A DNA stretch of 64,000 bases from Luteitalea sp. TBR-22 (GCF_016865485.1 NZ_AP024452.1:642501-706500), one strand, 5' to 3'; shown: positions 1 to 9,725, counted from the first letter of the stretch. The notes: generated from the sequence alone by a model not told the origin. Numbers and translations: made by a program.

Positions 1-850
<850 letters not shown>

Positions 851-1143
851 AATTCCCCACCACTGGGTGTCGTCGAGTAAAAACTACCGTTTGCAGGGTA
901 TTCAGTTGTCTTCCGCCTTCGCCGCGTCGCGGCTTCGGCGGGACGAGTCCTGAAGAGGACGGCAGGCCCGCAATGGCTTGCCACGCCACAGCGCCGAAAG
1001 GCGCCAAGGCACGCTCTTTCAAAACATGCGCGGCTGCACGCCATGCCCCTAGGTATGCTGGGGCCCCAGACGTGCGCACCTCAGGCGGCCGATGTCGCCG
1101 AGGAGCTCGGCAGTGGAATAGCCCACTGCCGGCCGCCAACAAG
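851..1143 (+). other. 23S-5S internal transcribed spacer
   Basis: This is a spacer of about 293 nt between 23S and 5S, long compared with the usual few tens to about 100 nt. It holds short hairpins such as GGCGC-CGAAAG-GCGCC near 990-1005, probably processing structures. No tRNA or credible reading frame was seen. Confidence 0.7.
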
Positions 1144-1144
1144 T

Positions 1145-1263
<119 letters not shown>

Positions 1264-1271
1264 ATATATCA

Positions 1272-1310
1272 GCCCGAAGCGTCGTCTCGATGCTTCGGGC
1301 TTTTTCTTTT
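1272..1310 (+). terminator. Rho-independent terminator of the rRNA operon
   Basis: A 9-bp perfect stem GCCCGAAGC / GCTTCGGGC with an 11-nt loop is followed directly by TTTTTCTTTT. It lies a few bases after 5S. Confidence 0.92.
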
Positions 1311-1365
1311 CCTGCCCCTCGAGCCGACCCCACAACCTGGCCGAGGTGTGCGACGCTGTCGGTGC

Positions 1366-1947
1366 ATGGTGCCCCGGCATCCCCTGACGCTCCTCGTCGC
1401 CTGCGCTCTCGTCGCCACGGTCGCCGGCGCGCAGCCGCGCCCGGTGCCCGTACCGGAACTTGCCCGGGCCCGCGATCCCGGCATCGTCACCCTGCTCCGG
1501 CACGCGCGCGCCCCCGGGACAGGTGATCCCGCTGGATTCACCCTCGCCGACTGCGCCAGCCAGCGCAACCTCTCGGAGCAGGGCCGTCAGCAGGCGCGGC
1601 GCCTCGGCGAGGCGTTCCGCGCGGTCGGCGTGAAGGATGCCGACGTCCGGAGCAGCCAGTGGTGCCGGTGCGTCGAGACGGCGCGACTGCTCGGCGTCGG
1701 CGGCGTGCAGGTGGCCCCCTACCTCAACTCGTTCTTCGCCGGCCGCGGCGACGAAGCGGCATCCACCCAGGCGTTGCGTGCCGCGATCCTCGCCAAGGTC
1801 GATTCCCGGCGCCCGACGCTGTTGGTCACCCATCAGGTCAACATCACCGCGCTCACCGGTATCGTGCCGGCGGAGGGCGAGGTCGTCTTCGTGCGCGCCA
1901 CGGCCGCAGGCACCATCGAGGTCCTCGCGCGCGCGACCGTCCCCTGA
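1366..1947 (+). CDS. Secreted histidine phosphatase family protein
   Basis: The product is 193 aa. It has an N-terminal hydrophobic signal segment ending near ATVAGAQ, so it is probably exported. The phosphatase core starts with LLRHARAPG, the RHG-type motif whose His is the phospho-acceptor. A second-half VTHQVN supplies the partner His of the histidine phosphatase (branch 1) fold. SQWCRC is a Cys-rich stretch between them. The ATG at 1366 was chosen because it gives a clean signal peptide; the frame is open far upstream through the 5S gene, which is not coding. Substrate is unknown; related small proteins are often called phosphoglycerate-mutase-like. It lies 23 bp upstream of the SDR gene and is probably co-transcribed with it. 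Confidence 0.85.
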   Translation: MVPRHPLTLLVACALVATVAGAQPRPVPVPELARARDPGIVTLLRHARAPGTGDPAGFTLADCASQRNLSEQGRQQARRLGEAFRAVGVKDADVRSSQWCRCVETARLLGVGGVQVAPYLNSFFAGRGDEAASTQALRAAILAKVDSRRPTLLVTHQVNITALTGIVPAEGEVVFVRATAAGTIEVLARATVP

Positions 1948-1970
1948 GCGCACGAGGAGGAGAACGTCCC

Positions 1971-2840
1971 GTGGCACCATCGCTTCCCCAGCGCGTCGCG
2001 CTGGTCACCGGGTGCACCTCCGGCATCGGGCACGCAACGGCCGCACGCCTCCAACGCGCCGGCTGGGTGGTCTACGCCACCGGACGACGCCTCGAGGCCC
2101 TGACGGAGCTCGCGGCACTCGGTTGCCGCCCCCTCGCCCTGGACGTGCAGGACGAGGGCTCGATGCAGGCGGCAGTCGAGACGGTGACCAGGGAAGCCGG
2201 ACAGATCGACGCGCTGGTCAACAACGCCGGATACAGTCAGTCGGGACCGATCGAACTCGTCCCGGTCGACCGCGTGCGCCATCAGTTCGAGACCAACGTC
2301 TTCGGATTGCTGCGCCTCACCCAACTGGTGCTGCCCGGCATGCGCGCCCGTCGGACGGGCCGCATCGTGAACATCGGATCGATGGGCGGCAGGCTGACGT
2401 TTCCCGGCGGCGGCGTGTACCACGCCACCAAGCACGCGCTCGAGGCCCTCTCCGACGCGCTCCGGTTCGAGGTGGCGGGGTTCGGCATCCAGGTGGTGCT
2501 CGTCCAGCCCGGCCTCATCCGCACCGGGTTCTCGACGGCCGCCTCGAGCAGTCTCGAAGGTCTCGGTGCCGGCGCGAGCGGGCCGTACGCCACCTTCACC
2601 GCCGAGGTGGAGCGCATCACGCGGGAGTCGTACCTGAAGGGTCCGATGGCGCGGCTCGCCGGGAGCGCAGACGACGTGGCTGCGGTGGTGCAGGAGGCGC
2701 TCACCGCGCGGACGCCGCGTGCGCGTTACCGCGTCACGCGGTCGGCGACCCTCCTGATGTCCCTGCGCGCGGTGCTGAGCGACCGCCTGTGGGACGGCTT
2801 CCTGGCGCGCACCTACCCCCGACCGGGCGTTCGGTCCTGA
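1971..2840 (+). CDS. SDR family NAD(P)-dependent oxidoreductase
   Basis: The product is 289 aa, a classical short-chain dehydrogenase/reductase. The nucleotide-binding motif TGCTSGIG lies near residue 15, NNAG near residue 85, a catalytic Ser in VNIGSMGG, and the YHATK catalytic Tyr/Lys pair follows. After the Rossmann core a C-terminal extension of about 90 residues suggests the group acting on steroid- or retinol-like substrates, but the substrate cannot be read from sequence. The GTG start at 1971 is preceded by AGGAGGAG with good spacing; the longer frame upstream overlaps the phosphatase gene and is rejected. The gene ends 10 bp from the convergent lipocalin gene. Confidence 0.9.
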   Translation: MAPSLPQRVALVTGCTSGIGHATAARLQRAGWVVYATGRRLEALTELAALGCRPLALDVQDEGSMQAAVETVTREAGQIDALVNNAGYSQSGPIELVPVDRVRHQFETNVFGLLRLTQLVLPGMRARRTGRIVNIGSMGGRLTFPGGGVYHATKHALEALSDALRFEVAGFGIQVVLVQPGLIRTGFSTAASSSLEGLGAGASGPYATFTAEVERITRESYLKGPMARLAGSADDVAAVVQEALTARTPRARYRVTRSATLLMSLRAVLSDRLWDGFLARTYPRPGVRS

Positions 2841-2849
2841 CGCAGGCGC

Positions 2850-3419
2850 CTACCTGGCGCCCTGCCGCGTCCGCACGAGTCGGGCCGGATCGAACCCCTG
2901 GTCGCGGACCGCCTCGACAAGTCGCGCGTAGGTGGGCTGATCGACGTCGGGAGTCCTCGACAGCACCCACAGGTAGTCGCGGTCAGGCGATCCGACGACG
3001 GCAGTGCTGTAGTCCGGGGCGAGGTCGAGCACCCAGTAGTCGCCCCACACGGGCAGGAACGACAGGAAAGCCGGGGCGAACCGCACCTCGAGCACCGACG
3101 CCGGCCCCTTCGGGTCGGCTCGACGCGCCACTCCCTTGGCCTCGATCGGGCCCTTCGCCGTGGCGCAGGTGTTCTTCACGTCGACCCGGCCGTCGGCGCG
3201 CCTGGCGTAATACACCACCACATCGCCCGTGCACCGCTTCTGGAACCGGTTGGGATAACGCGCCAACTCGAACCAGCGCCCCATGTACTTGTCGATGTCG
3301 AAGTTCTCGACCGGACTGACGGGCCGGACCTGAGCCGCGACACGGACCGTGCGGGCCGTGACCGCCAGGGCGGCGACGGCCCCGCAGGCGAGGAGGATGC
3401 CGAGTCGACGAGCACGCAT
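2850..3419 (-). CDS. Lipocalin family protein (Blc-like)
   Basis: The product is 189 aa. An N-terminal hydrophobic segment (LGILLACGAVAALAV) acts as a signal peptide or anchor; there is no clear lipobox Cys at the usual place, unlike E. coli Blc. The lipocalin signature YMGRWFELARYPNRFQK (GxW motif) follows, then KNTC, the central strands GDYWVLDL and the third conserved stretch DYLWVLSRTP. Bacterial lipocalins bind lysophospholipids or fatty acids at the envelope. The ATG at 3419 gives the best signal peptide. It is convergent with the SDR gene and divergent from the downstream membrane protein. Confidence 0.9.
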   Translation of the reverse strand: MRARRLGILLACGAVAALAVTARTVRVAAQVRPVSPVENFDIDKYMGRWFELARYPNRFQKRCTGDVVVYYARRADGRVDVKNTCATAKGPIEAKGVARRADPKGPASVLEVRFAPAFLSFLPVWGDYWVLDLAPDYSTAVVGSPDRDYLWVLSRTPDVDQPTYARLVEAVRDQGFDPARLVRTRQGAR

Positions 3420-3495
3420 GCATGTCTGACGCAAGCGGGCTGCGTCAGGTCGCCCGGAACGCCTCACGCCGGTCCATTTCGTATACTGCCCTGTT

Positions 3496-4209
3496 GTGTC
3501 GAGCCGCATCCCCGTCGAATACGATTCCCAGCGAACGATCCGCACCCGCAACAAGCTCTACTACCGTTGGCTGCACTGGCCGATCTGGATCTTCGTCTTC
3601 TTCATCGCGCCGGGGCCGCTCACCTTCGACCTCTTCGAGCGCGGGTTCGACGCCCGCATGGCCCTGTGGCTTGGCGCGGTCATCGTCGGCACGGGCATCC
3701 CGTTCCTGCGTGGCAGGCTGCCGGGGTGCGAGCCGGCGCCCTACATCATCAGGTTCACGGAGGATCGGCCCAATCCCGTCTACCGTCGCATCTGCTACTC
3801 GTTCGCCTGGGGCGAGGCCATCACCTTCGCGGTCCTCAACATCGTCGGGCTGATCGTCGCGATCGCGACGGGCACGTGGATGCTCAAGGAGATCTACCGC
3901 TACGCCTACTTCCCGATGGCGGGCACGATCTGGGCGATCGGGCTGTCGGGCCACCTGCCGCGCGTCAAGCGGTCGACGTCGGGCGAGGGGCACGAGCGGC
4001 GCTACTTCTACGGCACGGTCTGGGCCGTGGCGGTCGCGCAGCCGGTCCTCTGGCTGCTGTACCTGACGATGCCGAAGGGGCCGGTGCCGGATACCATCAA
4101 GCTCGTCGCATTCGTCGGGGTGCTCGGCTTCATGGGATGGCTGGCCTACAACGGCAAGCTGCCGCGTACCCGCCCTATTGTGCCGGGCGAACTCGCGGCC
4201 CTCGACTGA
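3496..4209 (+). CDS. Integral membrane protein of unknown function
   Basis: The product is 237 aa. Hydrophobic segments near residues 28-45 (WPIWIFVFFIAP), 55-72, 105-125 (FAVLNIVGLIVAIATG), 135-150, 170-190 and 200-218 suggest about six membrane helices. The N-terminus YDSQRTIRTRNKLYYRW is basic and cytoplasmic by the positive-inside rule. The start is GTG at 3496. I do not recognise a named family. It stands alone, divergent from the lipocalin gene and 76 bp before the ATP-grasp gene on the same strand. Confidence 0.75.
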   Translation: MSSRIPVEYDSQRTIRTRNKLYYRWLHWPIWIFVFFIAPGPLTFDLFERGFDARMALWLGAVIVGTGIPFLRGRLPGCEPAPYIIRFTEDRPNPVYRRICYSFAWGEAITFAVLNIVGLIVAIATGTWMLKEIYRYAYFPMAGTIWAIGLSGHLPRVKRSTSGEGHERRYFYGTVWAVAVAQPVLWLLYLTMPKGPVPDTIKLVAFVGVLGFMGWLAYNGKLPRTRPIVPGELAALD

Positions 4210-4285
4210 TCGCCACCGCGCATCTGCCCCTCTGACCGTTTCCGATCCCCCGATCCCCGATCCGCGACTCCCCGAGACACCCCCC

Positions 4286-5488
4286 ATGCCCGACACTCCC
4301 CTGACCGTCCTCTGCGTCGCCACGTACGAGAAGGGCGCCGAGTTCCTGCGCGAGTGCAAGCGGCAGGGGTGCACGGTCCTGCTCCTCACGACCGAGGCGC
4401 TCAAGGACCTTCCGAGCTGGCCCCGCGAGGCCATCGACGAGGTGTTCGCCATCCCGGCCGACATCTCGCGCGATGCCCTGCTCAAGGGCGTGAGTCACGT
4501 GGCGCGCACGCGACGTCTCGACCGCATCGTGGCCCTCGACGACTTCGACGTGGAGACGGCGGCGCTGCTGCGCGAGCACTTGCGTGTGCCCGGCATGGGT
4601 GAGTCCACGGCCCGGTACTTCCGCGACAAGCTGGCGATGCGCCAGCGGGCCCACAACCAGGGCATCCTCGTCCCGCCGTTCACGAGCGTGGTCAACGACG
4701 CCGACGTGAACGCCTACCTCGACGGGGTGCCCGGTCCCTGGCTGGTCAAGCCGCGATCGCAGGCGGCGGCGATCGGCATCAAGAAGGCCGAGACCCGCGA
4801 CCAGGTCTGGCAGCACGTGCACGACCTCGGCGACATGCGCTCGTTCTCGCTGCTCGAGCACTTCGTCGCCGGCGACATCTACCACGTCGACTCGATCGTC
4901 TGGGACCGGCAGGTGGTGTTCACGGCGGCGCATCGGTACGGCTCTCCGCCGTGGACGGTGGCGCACCAGGGCGGCATCTTCACCACCAGCACCGTGGACC
5001 GCGCGTCGGAGCACGCGCAGGTGCTCGACGCCCTCAACCGGCGCCTGCTCGACACGCTCGGCATGGTGCGCGGCGTGACCCACACCGAGTTCATCCACGG
5101 GCACGACGGCCGGTTCTACTTCCTCGAGACGGCGGCGCGGGTCGGCGGCGCGTTCATCGTCGACGTGATTGCGGCGGCCACGGGCCTGAACCTGTGGCAC
5201 GAGTGGGCGAAGCTGGAAGTGGCGGGGGAGCACGGCCGCTACGAGGTGCCTGCGCACCGCGAGGACTACGCGGGGTTGGTGCTGTCACTGGCCAGGCAGG
5301 AGCACCCGGACACGTCTGGCTACGACGACCCGGAGATCGTGCAGCGCATCGACCTGCCGCACCACGCCGGCCTCATCGTGCGGAGCGACTCGCCGGCCAC
5401 CGTGCAGGCCCGCCTCGACGACTACGCCCGGCGATTCCTCGAGGATTTCTACGCGTCCGCGCCTGCCCCTGACCGGGCGACGCACTGA
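4286..5488 (+). CDS. ATP-grasp domain carboxylate-amine ligase-like protein
   Basis: The product is 400 aa. The N-terminal third is a Rossmann-like preATP-grasp domain (TVLCVATYEKGAEFL). RDKLAMRQRAHNQGI leads into the ATP-grasp fold, with PWLVKPRSQAAAIGIKK as the ATP-binding loop. HTEFIHGHDGRFYFLETAARVGG contains the Glu/Asn-type Mg-binding strand seen in carbamoyl-phosphate-synthase-like ATP-grasp enzymes. Such enzymes join a carboxylate to an amine with ATP, but the substrates are unknown. The ATG at 4286 follows a short leader and fits the start of the first beta strand. The TGA stop is the first heptamer of the repeat array that follows. Confidence 0.85.
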   Translation: MPDTPLTVLCVATYEKGAEFLRECKRQGCTVLLLTTEALKDLPSWPREAIDEVFAIPADISRDALLKGVSHVARTRRLDRIVALDDFDVETAALLREHLRVPGMGESTARYFRDKLAMRQRAHNQGILVPPFTSVVNDADVNAYLDGVPGPWLVKPRSQAAAIGIKKAETRDQVWQHVHDLGDMRSFSLLEHFVAGDIYHVDSIVWDRQVVFTAAHRYGSPPWTVAHQGGIFTTSTVDRASEHAQVLDALNRRLLDTLGMVRGVTHTEFIHGHDGRFYFLETAARVGGAFIVDVIAAATGLNLWHEWAKLEVAGEHGRYEVPAHREDYAGLVLSLARQEHPDTSGYDDPEIVQRIDLPHHAGLIVRSDSPATVQARLDDYARRFLEDFYASAPAPDRATH

Positions 5489-5600
5489 CGTTTGACGTTT
5501 GACGTTTAACGTTTAACGTTCAAGGCCCAAGGCCCAAGGCCCAAGGCCCCAGGCCCAAGGCCCCAGGCGTCAAACGTCAAACGTCAAACGTCAAACGTCA
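5486..5600. repeat. Composite heptanucleotide array (TGACGTT, CAAGGCC, inverted TGACGTT)
   Basis: This is an unbroken 7-bp register: five units of TGACGTT/TAACGTT (5486-5520), seven units of CAAGGCC/CCAGGCC/CCAGGCG (5521-5569), then four units of TCAAACG and a TCA remainder (5570-5600), the reverse complement of the first block. The two outer blocks could form a long stem with the CAAGGCC block as loop. The array begins inside the stop codon of the ATP-grasp gene and ends at the base before the stop codon of the convergent pilX-like gene. Confidence 0.95.
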
Positions 5601-7121
5601 CTAAGGCGCCCCGCAGCTGTTGCCGGGATTGGTGATGGCGCCGCCGGCCATCACGGTGCCCTGCCACTGGCCGCGGCACTCGCGCCACGTCAGGGCCCTC
5701 ACCGAGTTGAGGCCGTTGCCCGTGTAGTTGATCGTCGGGTTGCCGGCAATCACCATGACGCCGGACTGCCTGGTCACCGGATTCTTGCTCGCGTAATCGG
5801 TGTCGGCCTCGTTGAGGGCGATCACCTGCCCGTTCAGCGTCGGACTGCCCTTGATGTCCAGTTGGTGGCGGGCATAGAACAGCCCGTTGTACGAGCTGTC
5901 GAACGTCGCGCCCAGGTCCAGATCGTGGCCTGCAATCATCAGGATGGGACCGATGAACGGCACGGTGGAGTGTGGCCGGACGTTCGGGTTGCCGTTGGCC
6001 TCGATCGAGCCCTGGGCGATCACGGTGAGGTTCACCTCGGCGCCGGCTGCGCCGCTCGTGTTCGCGGTCTCCTGTGCATTGCCGATCACGTAGTACGTCC
6101 CGGCCTGGGTGACGCCCTGGGTTCGCCAGAGCTGCCCGTTGTTGTTGTAGTCCCACCCCGCCGGGATGGCGCCGAGGGCGACGAGCGAGTTGGCGTAGCC
6201 CGGGCCGGCCGGCAGGCCCGTGTACGCGCAGCCGTTGTTGCTCACGCAGCTCACGAACCCGTCGTTGTACCCCTTCGGGATGAGCGTGTACACGGTGAAA
6301 CCTGCTGCCTTCGCCTGCTGCGCCACGCGGTAGGGGTCGAGGCGGGGGATGTTCATGCGCGGTGAGTACGGCCGCGAGTCGACGTCGGCCGCGGTACAGG
6401 CCGTGCCGCCCTGGACGTTGCCGCTCTCGGTGGTGCCCGCCGTGCTGGCGTAGTACACGTGCGTGCAGGGGTTGCCCGACAGCAGCAGCGTGCCGTTGGC
6501 GTGGATCGACCCGGCCGGCCCGGTGACCGTGGGGTTGCCCTTCACCTCGAGGTTGCCGTCGACGACCACCGCCGGCATCGCGGCCGCGCCCAGCGTGAGC
6601 TCCACGGCGGCGCGCGCGCCGTTGCCGCCGAAGCCGACGCTGCGCATGTACAGCACCTTGTCGACGTCGACGTTCGGGTCGTTGTTGGTGTTGGGCGCCG
6701 GCGCCACCTGCTCGCGGGAGTGGTTGTCGCACAGCTCAACGAAGTAGCGTCCCGGCCCGAAGACGCGTCCCGCCGCGGGGATGAAGTCTGCGGCCTGGGT
6801 GGGGTAGCCCGCCGGCAACGTGCCGGCCGGGGTGCCGGCGAGTTCGTCGTACGAGCAGCCCGCGCCGTCGCCGCGCTGCAGGAAGACGTTCAGGCTCTCC
6901 CAGTCCTGCCACAGCACCAGCTGCTTGCCGTGCTCGATGCCGGCGTCGGCGATCGCCAGCGCCTCCGTGGTCTGGCTCTCGGCGGTCGCCTGCGACACGG
7001 TCGACAGCGCGACGCTGGTGAGGCCCAGCCCGAGGACCGTCACCATCGTCAGCGACAGCAGGGTGAAGATCATGGACGCGCCGCGCTCGTCGCGGCACGC
7101 CACGCCGATGCGCGTGCTCAC
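5601..7121 (-). CDS. pilX: Pilus assembly PilX N-terminal domain protein, unusually long
   Basis: The product is 506 aa. The N-terminus ERGASMIFTLLSLTMVTVLGLG is a type IV minor-pilin/PilX-like hydrophobic helix preceded by a basic leader. The following ADAGIEHGKQ stretch is typical of PilX_N proteins. The large remainder (residues about 150-506) is rich in Gly/Asn/Val beta-strand repeats such as VVVDGNLEVKGNPTVTGPAG and SIEANGNPNV, suggesting a beta-helix-like passenger. PilX is normally below about 200 aa. The GTG start at 7121 overlaps the pilW stop by 4 bp. It is the last gene of the minor-pilin operon. Confidence 0.82.
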   Translation of the reverse strand: MSTRIGVACRDERGASMIFTLLSLTMVTVLGLGLTSVALSTVSQATAESQTTEALAIADAGIEHGKQLVLWQDWESLNVFLQRGDGAGCSYDELAGTPAGTLPAGYPTQAADFIPAAGRVFGPGRYFVELCDNHSREQVAPAPNTNNDPNVDVDKVLYMRSVGFGGNGARAAVELTLGAAAMPAVVVDGNLEVKGNPTVTGPAGSIHANGTLLLSGNPCTHVYYASTAGTTESGNVQGGTACTAADVDSRPYSPRMNIPRLDPYRVAQQAKAAGFTVYTLIPKGYNDGFVSCVSNNGCAYTGLPAGPGYANSLVALGAIPAGWDYNNNGQLWRTQGVTQAGTYYVIGNAQETANTSGAAGAEVNLTVIAQGSIEANGNPNVRPHSTVPFIGPILMIAGHDLDLGATFDSSYNGLFYARHQLDIKGSPTLNGQVIALNEADTDYASKNPVTRQSGVMVIAGNPTINYTGNGLNSVRALTWRECRGQWQGTVMAGGAITNPGNSCGAP

Positions 7122-7705
7122 TTGATCCTCCTCACGCTGATGGTGCCCGAGCTGGTGGTCACGGGCATGCCGATGTCGTTGATGCTGGTGATCGTCACGT
7201 TGACGCCGCCGATCAGGTCGGGACGGGTGAGCACGTTGGCCAGCGGCCCGCCGTTCTGGTTGGTGTAGGCAAAGGCGATCGACTGCACGCGCGGGCCGAA
7301 CGACACGAGCGCCGCGTCGGTCGGCTCCCGCTTCCAGAGCGAGCCGTTGGCGACGACGAACAGCACGTCCTCGTACGGGTCGTCGTAGGCGCCGTCGCGC
7401 GGGTTCCAGTCCGACCGCACCCGCACCGAGTCGAAGGTGCCGTTGTTGTCCGGGTCAGGGAAGATCGCCTGGCAGTAGACGTCGGTGTCGCTGATGCACG
7501 ACGACTGGCGCAGCAGCCTGGTGATCAGGTCCATCGCCGCGCCGGCGGTGTCGCGCGCGTCGAGGGCGGCGCGCTGCTGGCCGAACATGCGGCTCGACGA
7601 CACCATCACCGACGTGGTCATCAGCAGCACGACGACCATGACGGCGCTGCTCACGAGCAGCTCCACCATCGTCAGGCCGCGTTCGGAAGAGGGCGTCATC
7701 GCCAT
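7118..7705 (-). CDS. pilW: Type IV minor pilin, PilW-like
   Basis: The product is 195 aa. It carries a class III prepilin signal: RGLTMVELLVSSAVMVVVLL, with cleavage expected after the Gly and a Glu at position +5 of the mature chain. PilW/PilJ-type proteins prime pilus assembly together with PilV, PilX and FimT. The ATG at 7705 has AGGA about 7 nt upstream; an in-frame ATG at 7699 would give a 4-bp overlap with pilV instead. The C-terminal part VNVTITSINDIGMPV ends in a pilin-like beta sheet. Confidence 0.85.
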   Translation of the reverse strand: MAMTPSSERGLTMVELLVSSAVMVVVLLMTTSVMVSSSRMFGQQRAALDARDTAGAAMDLITRLLRQSSCISDTDVYCQAIFPDPDNNGTFDSVRVRSDWNPRDGAYDDPYEDVLFVVANGSLWKREPTDAALVSFGPRVQSIAFAYTNQNGGPLANVLTRPDLIGGVNVTITSINDIGMPVTTSSGTISVRRIK

Positions 7706-8172
7706 AGCAGTGTCCTGACCTGCGAAGCGCGCGTGGCCGCGTCCGCTGTTTCGCCCTGCAGGCCGGCCCCGCGGACCGGCTGCGCCCGTACCGTGATGTC
7801 CAGTGAGCCTGCCGGCCCGGCCTGCACCAGCCACCGCACCCGCATCTGCCCGGTGGGCGTCACGTTGACGATGGCGGTGTGGTCGGCGACGTTGGCAAAC
7901 AGGTTGCCGCCGACCGTCAGCCGCGCGTCGTTGCGCGGCAGGATGCGCAGGACCTCGAGTTGCTGCATCGCGGCCATGCCGGCCCGTCCGCCGTCACGAG
8001 AGCGCTGCTGCAGGGTGGCGGCGGTGGCGAGCAGGCCGGCGACGGCGAGCAGGCCGGTACCGGCGACGCCCACCGAGATGAGCGACTCCACGAGGCCGAA
8101 GCCCCGATCGTCGTGAAGGCTGTCCGACTGGCGCAGGCGCGCCATCCGGGTGCGGAGGAAGGCGAGAACCAT
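7696..8172 (-). CDS. pilV: Type IV minor pilin, PilV-like
   Basis: The product is 158 aa. The prepilin peptidase site is RGFGLVESLISVGVAGTGLL: Gly before the cut, Phe at +1 and Glu at +5. A hydrophobic N-terminal helix is followed by a short globular domain. The start at 8172 leaves an 8-bp gap to the upstream fimT-like gene, and its 3' end overlaps the pilW start. It is the second gene of the minor-pilin operon. Confidence 0.85.
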   Translation of the reverse strand: MVLAFLRTRMARLRQSDSLHDDRGFGLVESLISVGVAGTGLLAVAGLLATAATLQQRSRDGGRAGMAAMQQLEVLRILPRNDARLTVGGNLFANVADHTAIVNVTPTGQMRVRWLVQAGPAGSLDITVRAQPVRGAGLQGETADAATRASQVRTLLWR

Positions 8173-8180
8173 GGCAGACC

Positions 8181-8651
8181 TCAGGTCCCGGTCGTGCGGC
8201 CGGTGGCCAGCACGCTGATGTTGCGGATGACGGTGGTGTCTTCGATCTGGATGCTGAGTTGCATCGGCTGCTGCGTCGGGCGACCGAGGGCGTCGAAGGC
8301 GTAGGAGGTGACCGCCGTCGGCGCGACGAACTGGATGCCGGCCGGCAGGAAATACCGCTTCAGCTCGACTTCCTGGTCAGTGGTCACTTCCCGGGCGAAG
8401 ACGGAGATGCGTCCGTCGGCCGGATCGACCTCGACCCGCGCCTGCGCGCTGGTGCGGAACGCCTGGCGTCGGGCCTCCGACATGGCATTGCCGATCTCCG
8501 TCGCTCCGACGCGCAGGCGCTGCGACGTGAGCGCCCCCCGCAGGAGGGGCGTTCCGACGGCCATAATCGTCGCGCTGACGGCCAGGACCATCAGCAATTC
8601 CACAATGGAGAATCCCCGCCGGGAGGCACGCGGTGCGAACATGGCGATCAC
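8181..8651 (-). CDS. GspH/FimT family pseudopilin
   Basis: The product is 156 aa. The prepilin motif RRGFSIVELLMVLAVSATIM is followed by a GspH-like domain (IGNAMSEARRQAFRTSAQARVEVD, then FDALGRPTQ). It is the first gene of the fimT-pilV-pilW-pilX operon read leftward. The GTG at 8651 is taken as start; the ATG at 8642 (MFAPRAS) is equally possible, and neither has a strong ribosome site. No pilE major pilin, pilY1 or assembly ATPase is in the window, so the pilus machinery must lie elsewhere. Confidence 0.85.
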   Translation of the reverse strand: MIAMFAPRASRRGFSIVELLMVLAVSATIMAVGTPLLRGALTSQRLRVGATEIGNAMSEARRQAFRTSAQARVEVDPADGRISVFAREVTTDQEVELKRYFLPAGIQFVAPTAVTSYAFDALGRPTQQPMQLSIQIEDTTVIRNISVLATGRTTGT

Positions 8652-8789
8652 TGTGATGGCAAGACTCGTACCTTGGACAGTTGCCCGGAATCAGCGCCTC
8701 GCCGCGCGCCATCCCGCGGCGGGCCCGCCTCGCCCTCGCCCCCGAATTCGACCCGGCCACCCAGATCTGTAATCGCCACCACCCTCGCC

Positions 8790-9620
8790 ATGTCACGAGA
8801 CATCGACGCGCTCACCTCGTACACGCTGAAGCACCTGCGGGACCGCTGGTGGAGCACCCGCTGGACGCACTGGGTCGGCAGCCATCTCCGGTGCGACCCC
8901 GGCGGGCGGCTGGTGCACGTCGGGTGCGGCAACGGCGAGATCGACGTCGCCCTGGCCCTGACGACACCCGACCTGCACGTGGTCTCGGTCGACATCCACC
9001 CGTCGCGCGCCCGCCACGCCCGGGAACTGGCCGGCGAGGTCGGCGCGCGCATCCAGGCGCTGGCTGGCGATGCCCGCTCCCTGCCGCTGCGGGAGGGCTG
9101 CGCCGACGCCGTGCTCTGCATCGGCGTGCTCCAGCACCTGGCCGACCCCGAGGCGGCCACCCATGCCCTGGCGGCCCTGGTCCGACCCGGTGGCCGCATC
9201 CTGATCGTCGAGCCCGATCACGAGTCGCGCACGTGGTACTGCGGCACGCCCGCCGGCGACCGCGCCTTCACCGCGGCTCGGGAGACGCTGGGACGATGGC
9301 ACCGCGAGTTGGCGCCCTCGGCGCCGACCCGCCTCGGCATGCACGTCGTGTCGTGGCTCCGGGAGGCCGGCCTCGAGCCGTTGGTCGTCGAGCCCCTGCC
9401 CGTCGCCGAATCGCGCCTCGGCGCGCCTCCGCCCGGCGTGTGGGAGAACCGCGACCGCCTGCTGACGGCCAGCGCCAGCGCGCCAGGTCGGGAGGCCGAC
9501 GGCGAGCGCCTGCGAGAAGCCCTCGAGGCCTATCGCGACGCCGCCGACGCCCAGGGCGCCGCGTTCGTGGAGATCCAGCACGCCCTGCTCGTCGCGACGC
9601 TGGCGCAGAGACCGGGATAG
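8790..9620 (+). CDS. Class I SAM-dependent methyltransferase
   Basis: The product is 276 aa. The SAM-binding motif I is LVHVGCGNGEIDVAL near residue 45. VVSVDIHPSRA carries the acidic residue at the end of strand 2, followed by AGDARSLPLREGCADAVLCIGVLQHL (motifs II/III of Methyltransf_11) and RPGGRILIVEPD. The C-terminal 100 residues are Arg/Ala-rich and unassigned. The ATG at 8790 was chosen over the much longer frame, which overlaps the divergent fimT gene. Substrate is unknown. The tRNA-mC5U-like methyltransferase group (TRM9-type) has similar motifs, but this is only a suggestion. Confidence 0.85.
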   Translation: MSRDIDALTSYTLKHLRDRWWSTRWTHWVGSHLRCDPGGRLVHVGCGNGEIDVALALTTPDLHVVSVDIHPSRARHARELAGEVGARIQALAGDARSLPLREGCADAVLCIGVLQHLADPEAATHALAALVRPGGRILIVEPDHESRTWYCGTPAGDRAFTAARETLGRWHRELAPSAPTRLGMHVVSWLREAGLEPLVVEPLPVAESRLGAPPPGVWENRDRLLTASASAPGREADGERLREALEAYRDAADAQGAAFVEIQHALLVATLAQRPG

Positions 9621-9725
9621 GACGCTCGTGATGCTGCGATGCCGCGACCAGTCCTCCGAAGCGCGCAGCGCGAAGGAGGATGCCGCGATGCCGGGACGGC
9701 CGCATGACGAAGGCCGTCAGCCAGC

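Noticed and set aside
5486-5600. Possible CRISPR array
   Set aside because: Units are 7 bp and contiguous with no unique spacers, and no cas genes are present; these are simple tandem repeats.
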